Below are positions 10,484-21,433 of a stretch of 64,000 nucleotides of DNA, in pieces. Under the pieces are notes generated by a model, which did no database searches, was not told the origin of the DNA, and worked only from the letters and a program-made list of their open reading frames with translations. This DNA is from CAZNPL01 sp964574815 (GTDB lineage Bacteria > Planctomycetota > Phycisphaerae > UBA1845). The position numbers and the translations under genes are program-made. The stretch lies in assembly GCA_964574815.1 (NCBI GenBank), contig CAZNPL010000001.1, forward strand, positions 1-64,000. Reading direction: 5' to 3'. The first letter of the stretch is position 1. Each line of letters begins with the position of its first letter.

Positions 10484-11380
10484 GTGAACGTCATCGAAAT
10501 CGAGAACCTGTCGAAAAACTACGGCGCAACCCGCGCCCTCGACGCCGCGACCTGGACCGTCGGCCAAGGCCGCCGCCTCGGCTTCCTCGGACCCAACGGC
10601 GCCGGCAAGACGACCACCATCCGAATCCTGCTCGGCTTCCTCAAGGCAACTTCCGGTCGGGTCGCCGCCTTCGGACTCGATGCCTGGCGGCAGTCCGCAC
10701 GGATCCGCGCGCGCGTCGGCTACCTCCCCGGGGATGTCCAGTTATATCGCCACCTCACCGGTCGGCAGATCTTCGATTTCGTCGCCCGCGCCCGCGGCAT
10801 CAAAGACTCAAGAGAAACCAACCGCCTTGTTGAAGTATTCCAGCTCAACCCCGAAGTCCGAGTCCGCGAATGCTCCAAAGGCATGCGCCAGAAAATCGGT
10901 CTCGTCGCCGCCATGCTCCACCGCCCGGAACTGCTCATATTTGACGAACCCACCGTCGGACTCGACCCCCTTATGCGACAGGCACTCTACCGCGAACTCC
11001 GAGCCGCAGCCGACCGCGGAGCCACCGTCTTCTTCAGCAGCCACACCCTCGCCGAAGTGGAAGCCCTCTGCGAGGACGTTGTCATTCTGCGTGCCGGCCG
11101 CGTCGTCGCATCGACCACCATCGAATTCCTCCAACGCCAAGCCGGCCAACGCGTTCACCTGCGCCTCGCCCGCGACGCGCCCGACGACCTGAAATACCCC
11201 GACGGCTTCAAGCTTCACCGCAACCAGGACCGCGTCCTTCAAGGCCACTACTCCGGCGAGACCGACAAACTGATCACCTGGCTTGCGAACCTGCCGCTGG
11301 CCGGCGTCGTCATCGAGGCCTCCGACCTCGAAGACGTCTTTCTGGCCTACTACAACGACACCGCCGAGGATGTGACATGA
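10484..11380 (+). CDS. ABC transporter ATP-binding protein
   Basis: ATPase of an ABC-2 type exporter, 298 aa from GTG 10484. The frame is open upstream into putA, but the family homology starts with VNVIEIENLSKNYG, so the GTG is chosen; its ribosome site is poor and coupling to putA is possible. Walker A is GPNGAGKTT (K42). The signature region reads CSKGMRQK, a variant of LSGGQ often seen in CcmA/DrrA-like ATPases. Walker B is LLIFDEPTVGLDP, followed by the H-loop SSHTLAE. The next gene overlaps by 4 bases (ATGA) and encodes the membrane partner. The substrate cannot be read from sequence. Confidence 0.9.
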   Translation: MNVIEIENLSKNYGATRALDAATWTVGQGRRLGFLGPNGAGKTTTIRILLGFLKATSGRVAAFGLDAWRQSARIRARVGYLPGDVQLYRHLTGRQIFDFVARARGIKDSRETNRLVEVFQLNPEVRVRECSKGMRQKIGLVAAMLHRPELLIFDEPTVGLDPLMRQALYRELRAAADRGATVFFSSHTLAEVEALCEDVVILRAGRVVASTTIEFLQRQAGQRVHLRLARDAPDDLKYPDGFKLHRNQDRVLQGHYSGETDKLITWLANLPLAGVVIEASDLEDVFLAYYNDTAEDVT

Positions 11381-12192
11381 GCGCGGCTCTGTTCCAAAAG
11401 ACGGCCCACGAACAACGTTGGGTCACGGCCATCTTCGTGCTGGCCCACGCGCTCACCCCGATCATATTCCTCAACGCGGTCACCGCTTTCCCATGGGACC
11501 AAATGCAGCCCATCCTCGAGGTGCCCTTCATCAAGGCCATGTTCCGCGTCCTCACCGGCGCCGAACTCGGCGACGTCTTCCACGCCAACGCCATGGGCGC
11601 CTTCATTTTCGTGCACCCCGCCATGCTGGCCATGGGCTGGGCCTGCATGGTCGTCGCCGCCACCCGCGTCATCGCGGCCGAGATCGACACCGGAACGGCC
11701 GATCTGCTGCTGGCCATGCCAGTGACCCGCCTGGACGCCTACGCCTCGGTCACCGCCTGGGTGCTCCTGTGTGCCCTGATGCTGGCCGCCGCCATCTGGC
11801 TCGGCGTCTGGATTGGCTCCTATACCGTCGACTTGCCGGAAAAGATCAACGTCTGGCTGTTACGCCGCGTCGCCGTCAACAGTGCAGCCATGCTGCTGGC
11901 CGTGGGGGGCTTGGCAGTGCTGATCAGCTCCCTGAGTTCCCGCCGCGGCCGCGCGATGGGCGTAAGCTTCGGCATCCTCCTGGCGTCGTTCTTCCTGAAC
12001 TGGCTGGCCGCCTTCTGGACCCCGGCCCAAAAGCTCGCCTTCATCGGCATCCTGCAATACTTCCGGCCCTTCATCATCATCCGCGAGAACCGCATGCAGA
12101 TCGGCGATATCGCCACCCTGCTGATCGTCGCCGCCCTGACATGGACGCTCGGCGCCTGGATCTTCGCCCGCCGCGACATCCACACGAATTGA
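11377..12192 (+). CDS. ABC-2 type transporter permease
   Basis: Membrane subunit of the preceding ATPase, 271 aa with about six hydrophobic segments: residues about 20-40, 80-105, 120-145, 170-190, 205-225 and 235-260. Segments such as AMLLAVGGLAVLISSLSSRRGRAMG followed by a long helix are typical of ABC-2/NatB-like permeases. The start ATG overlaps the ATPase stop (ATGA), so the pair is co-translated. The locus has no binding protein, which fits export rather than import. A strong palindrome follows the stop and may act as a 3' barrier. Confidence 0.82.
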   Translation: MSAALFQKTAHEQRWVTAIFVLAHALTPIIFLNAVTAFPWDQMQPILEVPFIKAMFRVLTGAELGDVFHANAMGAFIFVHPAMLAMGWACMVVAATRVIAAEIDTGTADLLLAMPVTRLDAYASVTAWVLLCALMLAAAIWLGVWIGSYTVDLPEKINVWLLRRVAVNSAAMLLAVGGLAVLISSLSSRRGRAMGVSFGILLASFFLNWLAAFWTPAQKLAFIGILQYFRPFIIIRENRMQIGDIATLLIVAALTWTLGAWIFARRDIHTN

Positions 12193-12194
12193 AA

Positions 12195-12253
12195 GGGTGG
12201 CCCACTTTCGGACGGGTGGCCCACGTCTTCAGACGTGGGCTCGCGATTGCGAC
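12195..12253. repeat. GGGTGGCCCAC palindrome family, copy 1
   Basis: A truncated first unit GGGTGGCCCACTTTCGGAC (12195-12213) is followed directly by a full unit starting GGGTGGCCCAC at 12214. The full unit forms a perfect 9-bp stem CCCACGTCT / AGACGTGGG (12220-12239) with a two-base loop, then CTCGCGATTGCGAC. The same core with a different stem occurs at 30272, 33674, 33805 and 35205. It lies between the stop of the permease and the 3' end of pyrB. Confidence 0.85.
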
Positions 12254-12352
12254 AGAGACCTCACGACACAAACGAACTGGGACACCCGCCGTTATCGCTC
12301 GTTGTGACGTTCATCACCACGAACGAGACCGGCGTCTCGCCCACCGCATGCC

Positions 12353-13480
12353 TCAGAAGCTGTAATAGCTGTGATAATGGTCCAGAATGAGACCGTCCTG
12401 GTTGAAAATGTAAGCGATCAGCGCCGTGCGCATCCACATCCCGTTGCGGACCTGGTCGAAATACTTCGCCCGAGGGTCGCCGTCGAGCCGCTTGTCGATC
12501 TCGTGGCGACGCGGCAACGGGTGCAGGATGGCCAGGTTCGCCTTGAACCGCCCGGCCATCTCCGCCGTCAGCGAAAACCGCGACAAATCAATCCTGCCCG
12601 ACTCGCCGGCAGCGTCGTGCTCGTCCTGCAGCCGCGTCATATACACCGCATCGCACTCGCCGATCACCTCGGAAAGATCGAACTTGAATTCGTGCGCGAT
12701 TTCGTTGTGCTCGACGTGTGAAACGATGTCCTCGCCGATCTGGAGCTCCTTCGGCGCCACGAACAGCAGACGGACGCCCGGATAACGGCACAACAGATAG
12801 GTAAGAGACCGCACGGTCCGCCCCCGCCGCAGGTCGCCCACAAAGGCGATCGTCTTGCCCTCGAAGATGTTACGGTTCGGATCCGGACGAATGCGCTCAG
12901 CCGTCGAACCGGCAAAACATCGGTAAAGTGTGTAAATATCGAGCAGCGCCTGCGTGGGATGCTGGTCCTTCCCGGAGCCCCCGTTGATCAGCGGAATGTT
13001 CCGCCGCATTGTGTTGAGCATGTGGGCCATCCGCTCGGCGAAACCCTCGGCCGGATGCCGCATGACGATCAGATCGAAGTACTGGCTCAAAACCCGGACT
13101 GTGTCGTCCTCGGTCTCCCCTTTGACTTCGGACGACGTCGTCGTATCGCGAACGTTGTTGTGAGGCATCCCGAGAATCTGGCACGCCGAGGCGAACGAAA
13201 GAAAAGTACGCGTCGATGGCTGAATGAAATACAGCATCGCCCGTTTGTGCGAGATCAGCGAGCTCAAAAACCGCGCCCCCGCCCGCGCATCGGAAATGGC
13301 TCTGCACATCTCCGCGATGCGGCACAAATGCTCGATCAGGTCCCGATCGAACTGCTGCGCCAGAATCACGTGATGAACCCGGTCGTTCTGGCTCAGCAAC
13401 TTGACGCGCCGCTCGGTCGGCAGCGTCGTCGGATCCTCTGGCGCAATGTCGCTCGGCGTAGTCAAACGCGATTGGTTCAA
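12353..13480 (-). CDS. pyrB: Aspartate carbamoyltransferase catalytic subunit
   Basis: Catalyses carbamoyl phosphate plus aspartate to N-carbamoyl aspartate in pyrimidine synthesis. Visible motifs are the carbamoyl-phosphate loop QPSTRTFLSF, IVMRHPAEGFAERM, the domain-interface HPTQALLDIYTLY, VGDLRRGRTVRSL, DAVYMTRLQ and the aspartate-site HPLPRRHEI. The family core begins near KLLSQNDRVHHVI. The frame stays open to 13786, but there is no ATG between that point and the core. A TTG at 13480 is proposed (375 aa); GTG 13507 and TTG 13465 are alternatives. The protein is still longer than E. coli PyrB, with about 35 extra N-terminal residues. No pyrI regulatory subunit is adjacent. Confidence 0.88.
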   Translation of the reverse strand: MNQSRLTTPSDIAPEDPTTLPTERRVKLLSQNDRVHHVILAQQFDRDLIEHLCRIAEMCRAISDARAGARFLSSLISHKRAMLYFIQPSTRTFLSFASACQILGMPHNNVRDTTTSSEVKGETEDDTVRVLSQYFDLIVMRHPAEGFAERMAHMLNTMRRNIPLINGGSGKDQHPTQALLDIYTLYRCFAGSTAERIRPDPNRNIFEGKTIAFVGDLRRGRTVRSLTYLLCRYPGVRLLFVAPKELQIGEDIVSHVEHNEIAHEFKFDLSEVIGECDAVYMTRLQDEHDAAGESGRIDLSRFSLTAEMAGRFKANLAILHPLPRRHEIDKRLDGDPRAKYFDQVRNGMWMRTALIAYIFNQDGLILDHYHSYYSF

Positions 13481-13855
13481 TTCGAGATCACCCGTTGGTG
13501 CAATCACAGCACCGTGACCCAAAACGGTCCCGTCGCCGGCGGCTCCGAACACGCGCAGATTGTCCAGTCGCAGGGACTCATTAAAACGGCCTGCACCTGC
13601 ACTGTCAATCGCACCAAAGAACTCGCGCAGTTCCGGTGAGCGCGACCGTGCAGGCGGCTGCCACCGCTCGTTCTCACGCAGACCCGACCGTATCAATGCT
13701 TGAAGCCGTTCTCGGAGCACCGCACGGGCGGTGCCGCCTGAGGCGAACCCGCGACGTTCAAAGCCGAATGCCGACGGGACCTTCACGACCCCAACGTCGC
13801 GCCGCCATCGCCACCGGTTGTCGACGAATCGCGGGCGCCCTACGATCCGCCATTT
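13481..13855. other. Spacer between divergent pyrB and waaA
   Basis: About 375 bases upstream of both pyrB (leftward) and waaA (rightward). It is open in the pyrB frame as far as 13786, but the translation there is low-complexity and resembles nothing I recognise. I see no clear promoter, riboswitch or attenuator. If pyrB really starts at the distal ATG, this stretch would be its N-terminal extension. Confidence 0.4.
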
Positions 13856-15145
13856 ATGTTATGGGTCCTGAACGTTGCATACCTCGTCGCCGGGCTGTTC
13901 TACCTGCCCGTCCTCCTCTACCAGATGCTCGTCCAGAACAAGAACCGCCACGGCTGGAACGAGCGCCTCGGCTGCCCGCAAATCCCCCCGCCAAGCCAAC
14001 CCCGCGTTTGGGTCCACGCCGTTTCGCTCGGTGAGGTCAACGCCACCAGGCTCCTGGTCCAACGTCTCCAGGAACGCTGCCCCGACCGCGAGATCATCGT
14101 CTCAACAACAACGGACACCGGATACGCCCGCGCAAGCGCCCTCTACGGAACGCAACGCGTCTTCCGATTTCCGCTCGATTTCAGTTGGATGGCACGCCGC
14201 GTGCTGGAACGTTCCGGCGCGGACCTCATCGTCCTGATGGAGCTGGAGGTCTGGCCCAACCTGATTGAGCTGGCCGACCGTCGCGGAACCCGCGTTGCAG
14301 TCGCCAATGGCAGGTTGACAAGGCGAAGTGCGGGTCGATTCCGGTGGCTGGGGCCGGTCGGCCGATCGATGTTTAACCGGCTGGACTGGGTCGGGGCGCA
14401 GGACGCGGAGATCGCGTCACGCTTTATTTCCCTCGGCGTCCCCGAAGAGCGCGTTACGCTTACCGGGTCGATGAAGTGGGACACCGCCGCCGTCGCGGAC
14501 ACCGTCGACGGAGCCGGCGAGCTGGCGCGGGCCCTCGGCATCGCCAACGACCCCCCCATGTTGGTCTGTGGCAGTACCGGGCCGGGGGAGGAAGAAATCG
14601 TTCTAAAGGCGTACAAGCGGCTGCGCGAATCCGGTCGAAGGATTCGCCTCGCCATTGTCCCCCGTAAGCCCGAGCGATTCGAGGAGGTGGCGCGGCTGAT
14701 CGCGACGACGAAGTCGGGATGCCTTCGACGTAGTGAGCACCCCGACGGCGCCGCAGCGCCCGAAGAGAACGCCGATCGCGTGATTCTCGGTGACACGATG
14801 GGGGAACTCCGGAAATTCTACTCGCTGGCAACGGTGGTCTTCGTCGGACGATCGTTGGTGCCGATGGGCGGGTCCGATCCGATGGAGGCGGCCGCCTTGG
14901 GAAAACCTCTGATCTCCGGCCCGCATATGGACAACTTCCGCCAGCCTTGCGAGGCCCTGCAGGACGGCCGGGCTCTCAGCACCGTCCGTTCCGCCGGCGA
15001 AATGGCGGAAACCGTCGGCCGGATTTGCGATCAGCCGGCCGAAGCGGCCCGGGCGGGCGAAGCCGCCCGCCGAGTCGTGATTGAACACCAGGGAGCAACG
15101 GATATAACGGTCAATGCGCTGACAAAGCTGTTAACGCCGGGTTAG
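13856..15145 (+). CDS. waaA: 3-deoxy-D-manno-octulosonic acid (Kdo) transferase
   Basis: Transfers Kdo from CMP-Kdo to lipid A precursor at the inner membrane, a step of LPS core synthesis; 429 aa. An N-terminal hydrophobic anchor covers residues 1-25. The motif VWVHAVSLGEVNA follows, with the catalytic glutamate E60 at the family position. Then come IIVSTTTDTGYA, ELEVWPNL and, in the C-terminal Rossmann half, the donor site FVGRSLVPMGGSDPMEAAALGKP. This indicates an outer membrane with Kdo-containing LPS. It stands alone, with no other lipid A genes adjacent. The ATG at 13856 gives the standard N-terminus. Confidence 0.93.
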   Translation: MLWVLNVAYLVAGLFYLPVLLYQMLVQNKNRHGWNERLGCPQIPPPSQPRVWVHAVSLGEVNATRLLVQRLQERCPDREIIVSTTTDTGYARASALYGTQRVFRFPLDFSWMARRVLERSGADLIVLMELEVWPNLIELADRRGTRVAVANGRLTRRSAGRFRWLGPVGRSMFNRLDWVGAQDAEIASRFISLGVPEERVTLTGSMKWDTAAVADTVDGAGELARALGIANDPPMLVCGSTGPGEEEIVLKAYKRLRESGRRIRLAIVPRKPERFEEVARLIATTKSGCLRRSEHPDGAAAPEENADRVILGDTMGELRKFYSLATVVFVGRSLVPMGGSDPMEAAALGKPLISGPHMDNFRQPCEALQDGRALSTVRSAGEMAETVGRICDQPAEAARAGEAARRVVIEHQGATDITVNALTKLLTPG

Positions 15146-15346
15146 CAAAGGGGTGTGGACGGGCCGGTGACGTGTCGCCAGGACTCCGCATTTGGATTGT
15201 CGCCGGCGGGCATTCGTCACACCCGATGTTCTGCCGATCCCCTGGTTCCCGGCTGAGCCCGCACTGGTTCAACTGATTCATGAGATGCCGCGGCGTCGTG
15301 CGCTGCGTCGCGAGCAAGAGCGCCTCGATTGGCAAGGAGTTACATG

Positions 15347-17302
<1,956 letters not shown>

Positions 17303-17746
17303 TTGTAGGGCGGGCTATGCCCGCCGTTTTGTATACATCAAAACCGTACGGGGTGCCCGCCCACACGCGTGTGGACGGGTGCCCCGTCTTTGTGCGCGGA
17401 CACGTAGGACCGGCTCCGCCCGTCAATCGATGCCATTATTACCCTACGAGGCACCCGCCCCGTTCACGCGGGCGAGCCGCCCGTCTTTTTTGCGCGAACG
17501 TTGCGAGTTCTGCCAAGTCCGCCAAAAGTTGATCGCGCACACCGCAAATGCCCGGATTACGGGGAACACATCGAGGGGCCGGGCGTCAAACCTTGGCATG
17601 AGTTCGATCAATGAATCGCCAGGCCTTCGGCAGAGTCCGGACAGCCGCGCGCCGTGTGTTTACAGACTGTTTACACCCGGCTTGCGAACCGTGACGTATG
17701 CTTCAGGTGACAGACGAACACTGGTCTTCCATTAAGGAGGTGTCCC
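17303..17746. other. Spacer with several palindromes upstream of the VIT/VWA gene
   Basis: Besides the acsA hairpin there is a nested palindrome at 17350-17387: inner arms CCACAC / GTGTGG at 17361-17374, within outer GGGGTGCCCG / CGGGTGCCCC that pair with two mismatches. At 17470-17491 a stem GGGCG / CGCCC with loop AGC runs into six T, which would work as an intrinsic terminator. The rest (17492-17740) contains no gene I can support. AAGGAGGT lies just before the next start. Confidence 0.55.
17309..17330 (+). terminator. Probable intrinsic terminator of acsA
   Basis: A perfect 7-bp stem GGCGGGC / GCCCGCC (17309-17325) with loop TAT is followed by GTTTTG. It starts 7 bases after the acsA stop. 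It may also be a member of the palindrome families scattered in the window. Confidence 0.55.
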
Positions 17747-20020
17747 ATGTCGCCTTTTGTAAGAGCATGCCGAACCGCACTGATTGCGGCGTTCGCGGCC
17801 CTGTCCACAACGTCCGCCCGGTCCCAGCACCACAACGTACCCCAATGGACAAGTTCCGCCAGCATCGTCGTACCACAAGCTTCTGTTAGCCCCGCCCACC
17901 CGCAAGCACACCTGGTGGTTTCGGACGTAAGAGTCGGCGTTGTCATCACCGAACAGGTGGCCACCACCACGATGGATGTTGAGGTCCGAAACAACTCCGG
18001 ACGCCGCACCGAGGCCACCCTCGTGATGCCCGTGCCCGACGGGGCCGTGGTTCGAGGCTTTACTTTTCAAGGATTCGGTGCCGAGCCGGTGGCCGAGGTG
18101 CTGCCGGCGGACGTGGCCGCCGAGACTTATCACGCCATCGTGTCGAGGCTTCGCGACCCGGCGCTGCTGGAGTTTATCGGATACAACATGCTCCGGACGA
18201 GTGTGTTCCCCGTTGCCGCCCACGGTGCCCAAAAGATCCGGCTCACATACGAACACGTGCTCGAATCGCACGGCGGCCGGGTGGACTACGAACTGCCGCG
18301 AAGCGAATCACTCGACTACCACGTGCCTTGGACCATCTCCGTCCGGATCAAGTCGAAGCGCCGACTTTCAACGGTTTATTCGCCGACACACGCGCTGGAA
18401 ACGGTTCGAGCAACGCCGAACGTGATGTCGGTGCGGGTCGGCGGTGGTACCGCCGTCGAGCCCGGCCCGTTTCGGCTCTCCTGTCTCGTGCAGGGCGCTG
18501 GCTTCACCGCCTCCCTCTTCACGCACCCGGACGCCGCGGTGGGCGGCGGTTACTTCCTGCTGCTAGGCGGTGTGCCGGCCACACCCGAAGGCGGCTCGGA
18601 CGGGCGCGGCATAAAACGCGAAGTCAGCATCGTGCTGGACCGGTCAGGCAGCATGCGCGGTGAAAAGCTTGGGCAGGCCCGCGAAGCGGCCCGCCAGATC
18701 CTCGCCGGCCTCGATCCCGGCGAGTCGTTCAACGTCCTCACCTATTCCGATTATGTCGATGCCTTCGCCGCCGCTTCGGTCATCAAGAGCGAGCACTCCA
18801 TTCGCAAGGCCGACGAGTTTCTCCGCCGCGTTCAAGCCAATGGTGGCACCAACTTGCACGATGCGCTTTCTGAAGCACTGCGAACCGAGCCGAATAAAGG
18901 AACGCTTCCGGTGGTTCTGTTTCTGACCGACGGCCTCCCTACGATTGGACAGACTTCCGAACTGGCCATCCGCAACGTCGCGACCCAATCGAACCCCCAC
19001 AACAAACGAGTGTTCACGTTCGGCGTGGGCGTCGACGTGAACGCTCCACTGCTGGACAAGATCGCGATGGAAACGCGGAGCACATCGACCTACGTGATGC
19101 CCGGCGAAAACATCGAGGTGAAGGTCGCACTGGTCTTCAACCGGTTGAGTGGGCCGGTGCTGGCCGACGCGCACCTCACCGGCTTCGGCCCCGGCGGCGT
19201 GGCATGCATCAGCGAGCTTATCCCCGGCAGGATTCCGGACCTGTTCGAGGGCGGGCAACTTGTCGTGCTCGGCAAATACACCGGCGACGCCCCGACGACG
19301 TTTCGCATGACGGGCAACTATCTCGGAGGGCAGCGCTCGTTTGAATTAAACTTCGGTTTTCAGACAGCAACCACAAAGCACGCCTTCGTGCCGCGATTGT
19401 GGGCCAGCAGAAAGATCGGCATGCTCACTGACGCGATCCGGCAGCTCGGGGCGTCCGGTAGTCCCGCTCAGGTCAGCGCGGCCGCCGCACACGATCCGAG
19501 GCTCAGGGAACTGGTGGGCGAGATCGTCCGGCTGAGCACCAAGTTCGGAATCCTGACGGAGTACACCGCGTTTCTGGCTCGCGAAGGGACCGATCTATCC
19601 GATCGCGACCGAATCATGTCCGAAGCACAGAGCAACTTCGTCAGGCGGGCCATCCATACGCGCTCGGGTAAAGGGGCCGTCAATCAGGCCGCGAATACGC
19701 TGGCCACGGTCGGCCAGACGCAGTTGAACCATTCGAACTCATTCTGGGACGCCGAAATGAACCGTGTTTCGATCGCTGACGTTCAACAGATCAACGACTT
19801 GGCGTTCTATCGTCGCAACAACCAATGGATCGACAGCCGGCTCGTGGGCGGGGCAAACCGGCTCCAGCCGACGAAGACGATCGAGTTTGGGTCGGAGCAG
19901 TTCCGGCAACTGGCAGCGCGGCTTGCGCGGCAGGGGCGGTCCGGCTCCATCTCACTGCGAGGCGACGTGTTGATGAAGGTGGACGGCGAACCGGTCCTGG
20001 TCCGCGGTCCGACCCGGTAA
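17747..20020 (+). CDS. Exported VIT and von Willebrand factor A domain protein
   Basis: 757 aa with a signal peptide (about residues 1-28, ending near ARSQ). A VIT domain (about 50-165) has the typical RNNSGRRTEATLVMPVPDGA and YEHVLE text. A VWA domain follows with a complete MIDAS: D298-R-S-G-S302, the threonine in GGTNLHDAL and the aspartate in LFLTDGLPTIG. The architecture matches inter-alpha-trypsin-inhibitor heavy-chain-like bacterial proteins, which are thought to bind partners outside the membrane. No LPXTG or PEP-CTERM sorting tail is visible. A strong AAGGAGGT site precedes the start. It is followed by a second VWA gene 50 bases downstream, probably co-transcribed. The ligand is unknown. 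Confidence 0.85.
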   Translation: MSPFVRACRTALIAAFAALSTTSARSQHHNVPQWTSSASIVVPQASVSPAHPQAHLVVSDVRVGVVITEQVATTTMDVEVRNNSGRRTEATLVMPVPDGAVVRGFTFQGFGAEPVAEVLPADVAAETYHAIVSRLRDPALLEFIGYNMLRTSVFPVAAHGAQKIRLTYEHVLESHGGRVDYELPRSESLDYHVPWTISVRIKSKRRLSTVYSPTHALETVRATPNVMSVRVGGGTAVEPGPFRLSCLVQGAGFTASLFTHPDAAVGGGYFLLLGGVPATPEGGSDGRGIKREVSIVLDRSGSMRGEKLGQAREAARQILAGLDPGESFNVLTYSDYVDAFAAASVIKSEHSIRKADEFLRRVQANGGTNLHDALSEALRTEPNKGTLPVVLFLTDGLPTIGQTSELAIRNVATQSNPHNKRVFTFGVGVDVNAPLLDKIAMETRSTSTYVMPGENIEVKVALVFNRLSGPVLADAHLTGFGPGGVACISELIPGRIPDLFEGGQLVVLGKYTGDAPTTFRMTGNYLGGQRSFELNFGFQTATTKHAFVPRLWASRKIGMLTDAIRQLGASGSPAQVSAAAAHDPRLRELVGEIVRLSTKFGILTEYTAFLAREGTDLSDRDRIMSEAQSNFVRRAIHTRSGKGAVNQAANTLATVGQTQLNHSNSFWDAEMNRVSIADVQQINDLAFYRRNNQWIDSRLVGGANRLQPTKTIEFGSEQFRQLAARLARQGRSGSISLRGDVLMKVDGEPVLVRGPTR

Positions 20021-20070
20021 ACGTCTTCGACCAAACGTGTAGAACCGCTTTCAACTGAGGAGACAATGTT

Positions 20071-21240
20071 ATGAAACGCATGAACATGTACCCAAGCTTC
20101 TGGATGGGGGCGATTGCCCTGATAGCGGGAATCGGCGCGTTGGCTCACGACAGACCGGCGTCGCTACCCGTCGGTGAGCCGGATGGTCACTGGGTTCCCC
20201 GGATTCAGGTGGCGCTGCTGCTGGACACGAGCAATAGCATGGACGGACTCATTGAGCAGGCGAAGACCCAGCTTTGGAACTTCGTCAACGAGTTCGTCAC
20301 AGCTCACCGGGACGGCGAGCGGCCTGAACTGCAGGTGGCGCTCTTCGAGTACGGAAACAGCGGGCTGTCGATCGCCGACGGCTATATCCGGAGGGTCCTC
20401 CCGTTGACCACCGATTTGGACAGAGTGTCTCAGCAATTATTCGCCCTCAGGACCAACGGGGGCGATGAATACTGCGGCCAGGTTATCGCCGAAGCCGTTG
20501 CGAAACTCGACTGGAGTCAAGCGCCCGACGATCTCAAGGTGATCTTTATCGCGGGCAACGAGCCGTTCAACCAGGGCCCCGTGGACTACCACGACTCCTG
20601 CCGCGCCGCGATCGCCAAAGGGATCGTCGTGAACACGATCCACTGCGGAAGCGAGCAGCAGGGCATCAATGGGCAATGGAAAGACGGCGCGCTGCTGGCC
20701 GAGGGCAAGTACATGACCATCGACCAAAACGCGGTGGCTGTGCACGTTGAAGCGCCGCAGGACGCCGAGATCGCCCGGCTCGGAGAGCAGTTGAACGAGA
20801 CCTACATTCCTTTCGGAGCCCAAGGCCATGCCGGTTCGCAGAATCAAATGGCGCAGGACAGCAACGCCCAGTCGGCTTCGCCCGGCGGCGCAGTCCAGCG
20901 AGCCGTGTCAAAAGCTTCCGGCTTTTATCGCAACGCAACCTGGGACCTCGTCGATGCCGTTAATCAGGAAATGGTTGACCTGAAGGACATCAAGACCGAG
21001 GATCTGCCGGAACCCATGCGCGAGATGAACCTGGAGCAGCAGCAAGCGTTTATACAGGACACGATGCGCCAACGCGCGCAGTTACAGAAACAGATCCGGC
21101 TGCTTAACGAACAGCGTCAGGCGCACGTCGCCCACGTGATGGAGGAACAGGCCGAATCGAGCCGGTCCGATACACTGAACGCGGCGATGACCAAGGCGGC
21201 CCGGGAGCAAGCGGCCGGAAAGGGCTTTGCGTTCGAGTAA
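20071..21240 (+). CDS. Exported von Willebrand factor A domain protein
   Basis: 389 aa. An N-terminal hydrophobic segment (residues about 8-26) is consistent with a signal peptide or membrane anchor. The VWA domain begins IQVALLLDTSNSMDGL with MIDAS D52-T-S-N-S56. A C-terminal tail (about 300-380) is rich in Gln, Glu and Arg and is probably coiled coil (REMNLEQQQAFIQ, LNEQRQAHVAHVMEEQ). The start follows GAGGAG with good spacing (20059 region), 50 bases after the VIT/VWA gene. The two likely form a functional pair; homologues of this second type are usually annotated only as VWA proteins. Confidence 0.8.
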   Translation: MKRMNMYPSFWMGAIALIAGIGALAHDRPASLPVGEPDGHWVPRIQVALLLDTSNSMDGLIEQAKTQLWNFVNEFVTAHRDGERPELQVALFEYGNSGLSIADGYIRRVLPLTTDLDRVSQQLFALRTNGGDEYCGQVIAEAVAKLDWSQAPDDLKVIFIAGNEPFNQGPVDYHDSCRAAIAKGIVVNTIHCGSEQQGINGQWKDGALLAEGKYMTIDQNAVAVHVEAPQDAEIARLGEQLNETYIPFGAQGHAGSQNQMAQDSNAQSASPGGAVQRAVSKASGFYRNATWDLVDAVNQEMVDLKDIKTEDLPEPMREMNLEQQQAFIQDTMRQRAQLQKQIRLLNEQRQAHVAHVMEEQAESSRSDTLNAAMTKAAREQAAGKGFAFE

Positions 21241-21278
21241 GACATGATTCGTTTCCGAACACAAGGGGAGCCGCGTGC

Positions 21279-21398
21279 CATGCCCACGCTTGCGTGGGCA
21301 TGTCTGCCATCGCTCGCAGGCAGCAAGGTCCCATCCCTCGCGAAGCAAGGGGTGGGGAACCACGATGCCAGGTGCCACTGGCGGGTTGTCCGCAAGTG
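21279..21398. repeat. Cluster of three different palindromes in one spacer
   Basis: Three units lie side by side. (1) 21279-21302: perfect 11-bp arms CATGCCCACGC / GCGTGGGCATG with loop TT, also at 35171 and 57880. (2) 21329-21360: CCCATCCC ... GGGGTGGGG around TCGCGAAGCAA, related to 57919 and 57975. (3) 21376-21398: CACTGGCGG / CCGCAAGTG with loop GTTGT, an imperfect relative of the perfect copy at 60298. They fill the gap between the VWA gene and the response regulator. Confidence 0.8.
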
Positions 21399-21433
21399 CT
21401 TACCTCGTACTCAAACGATCATCAGGTGATAAG

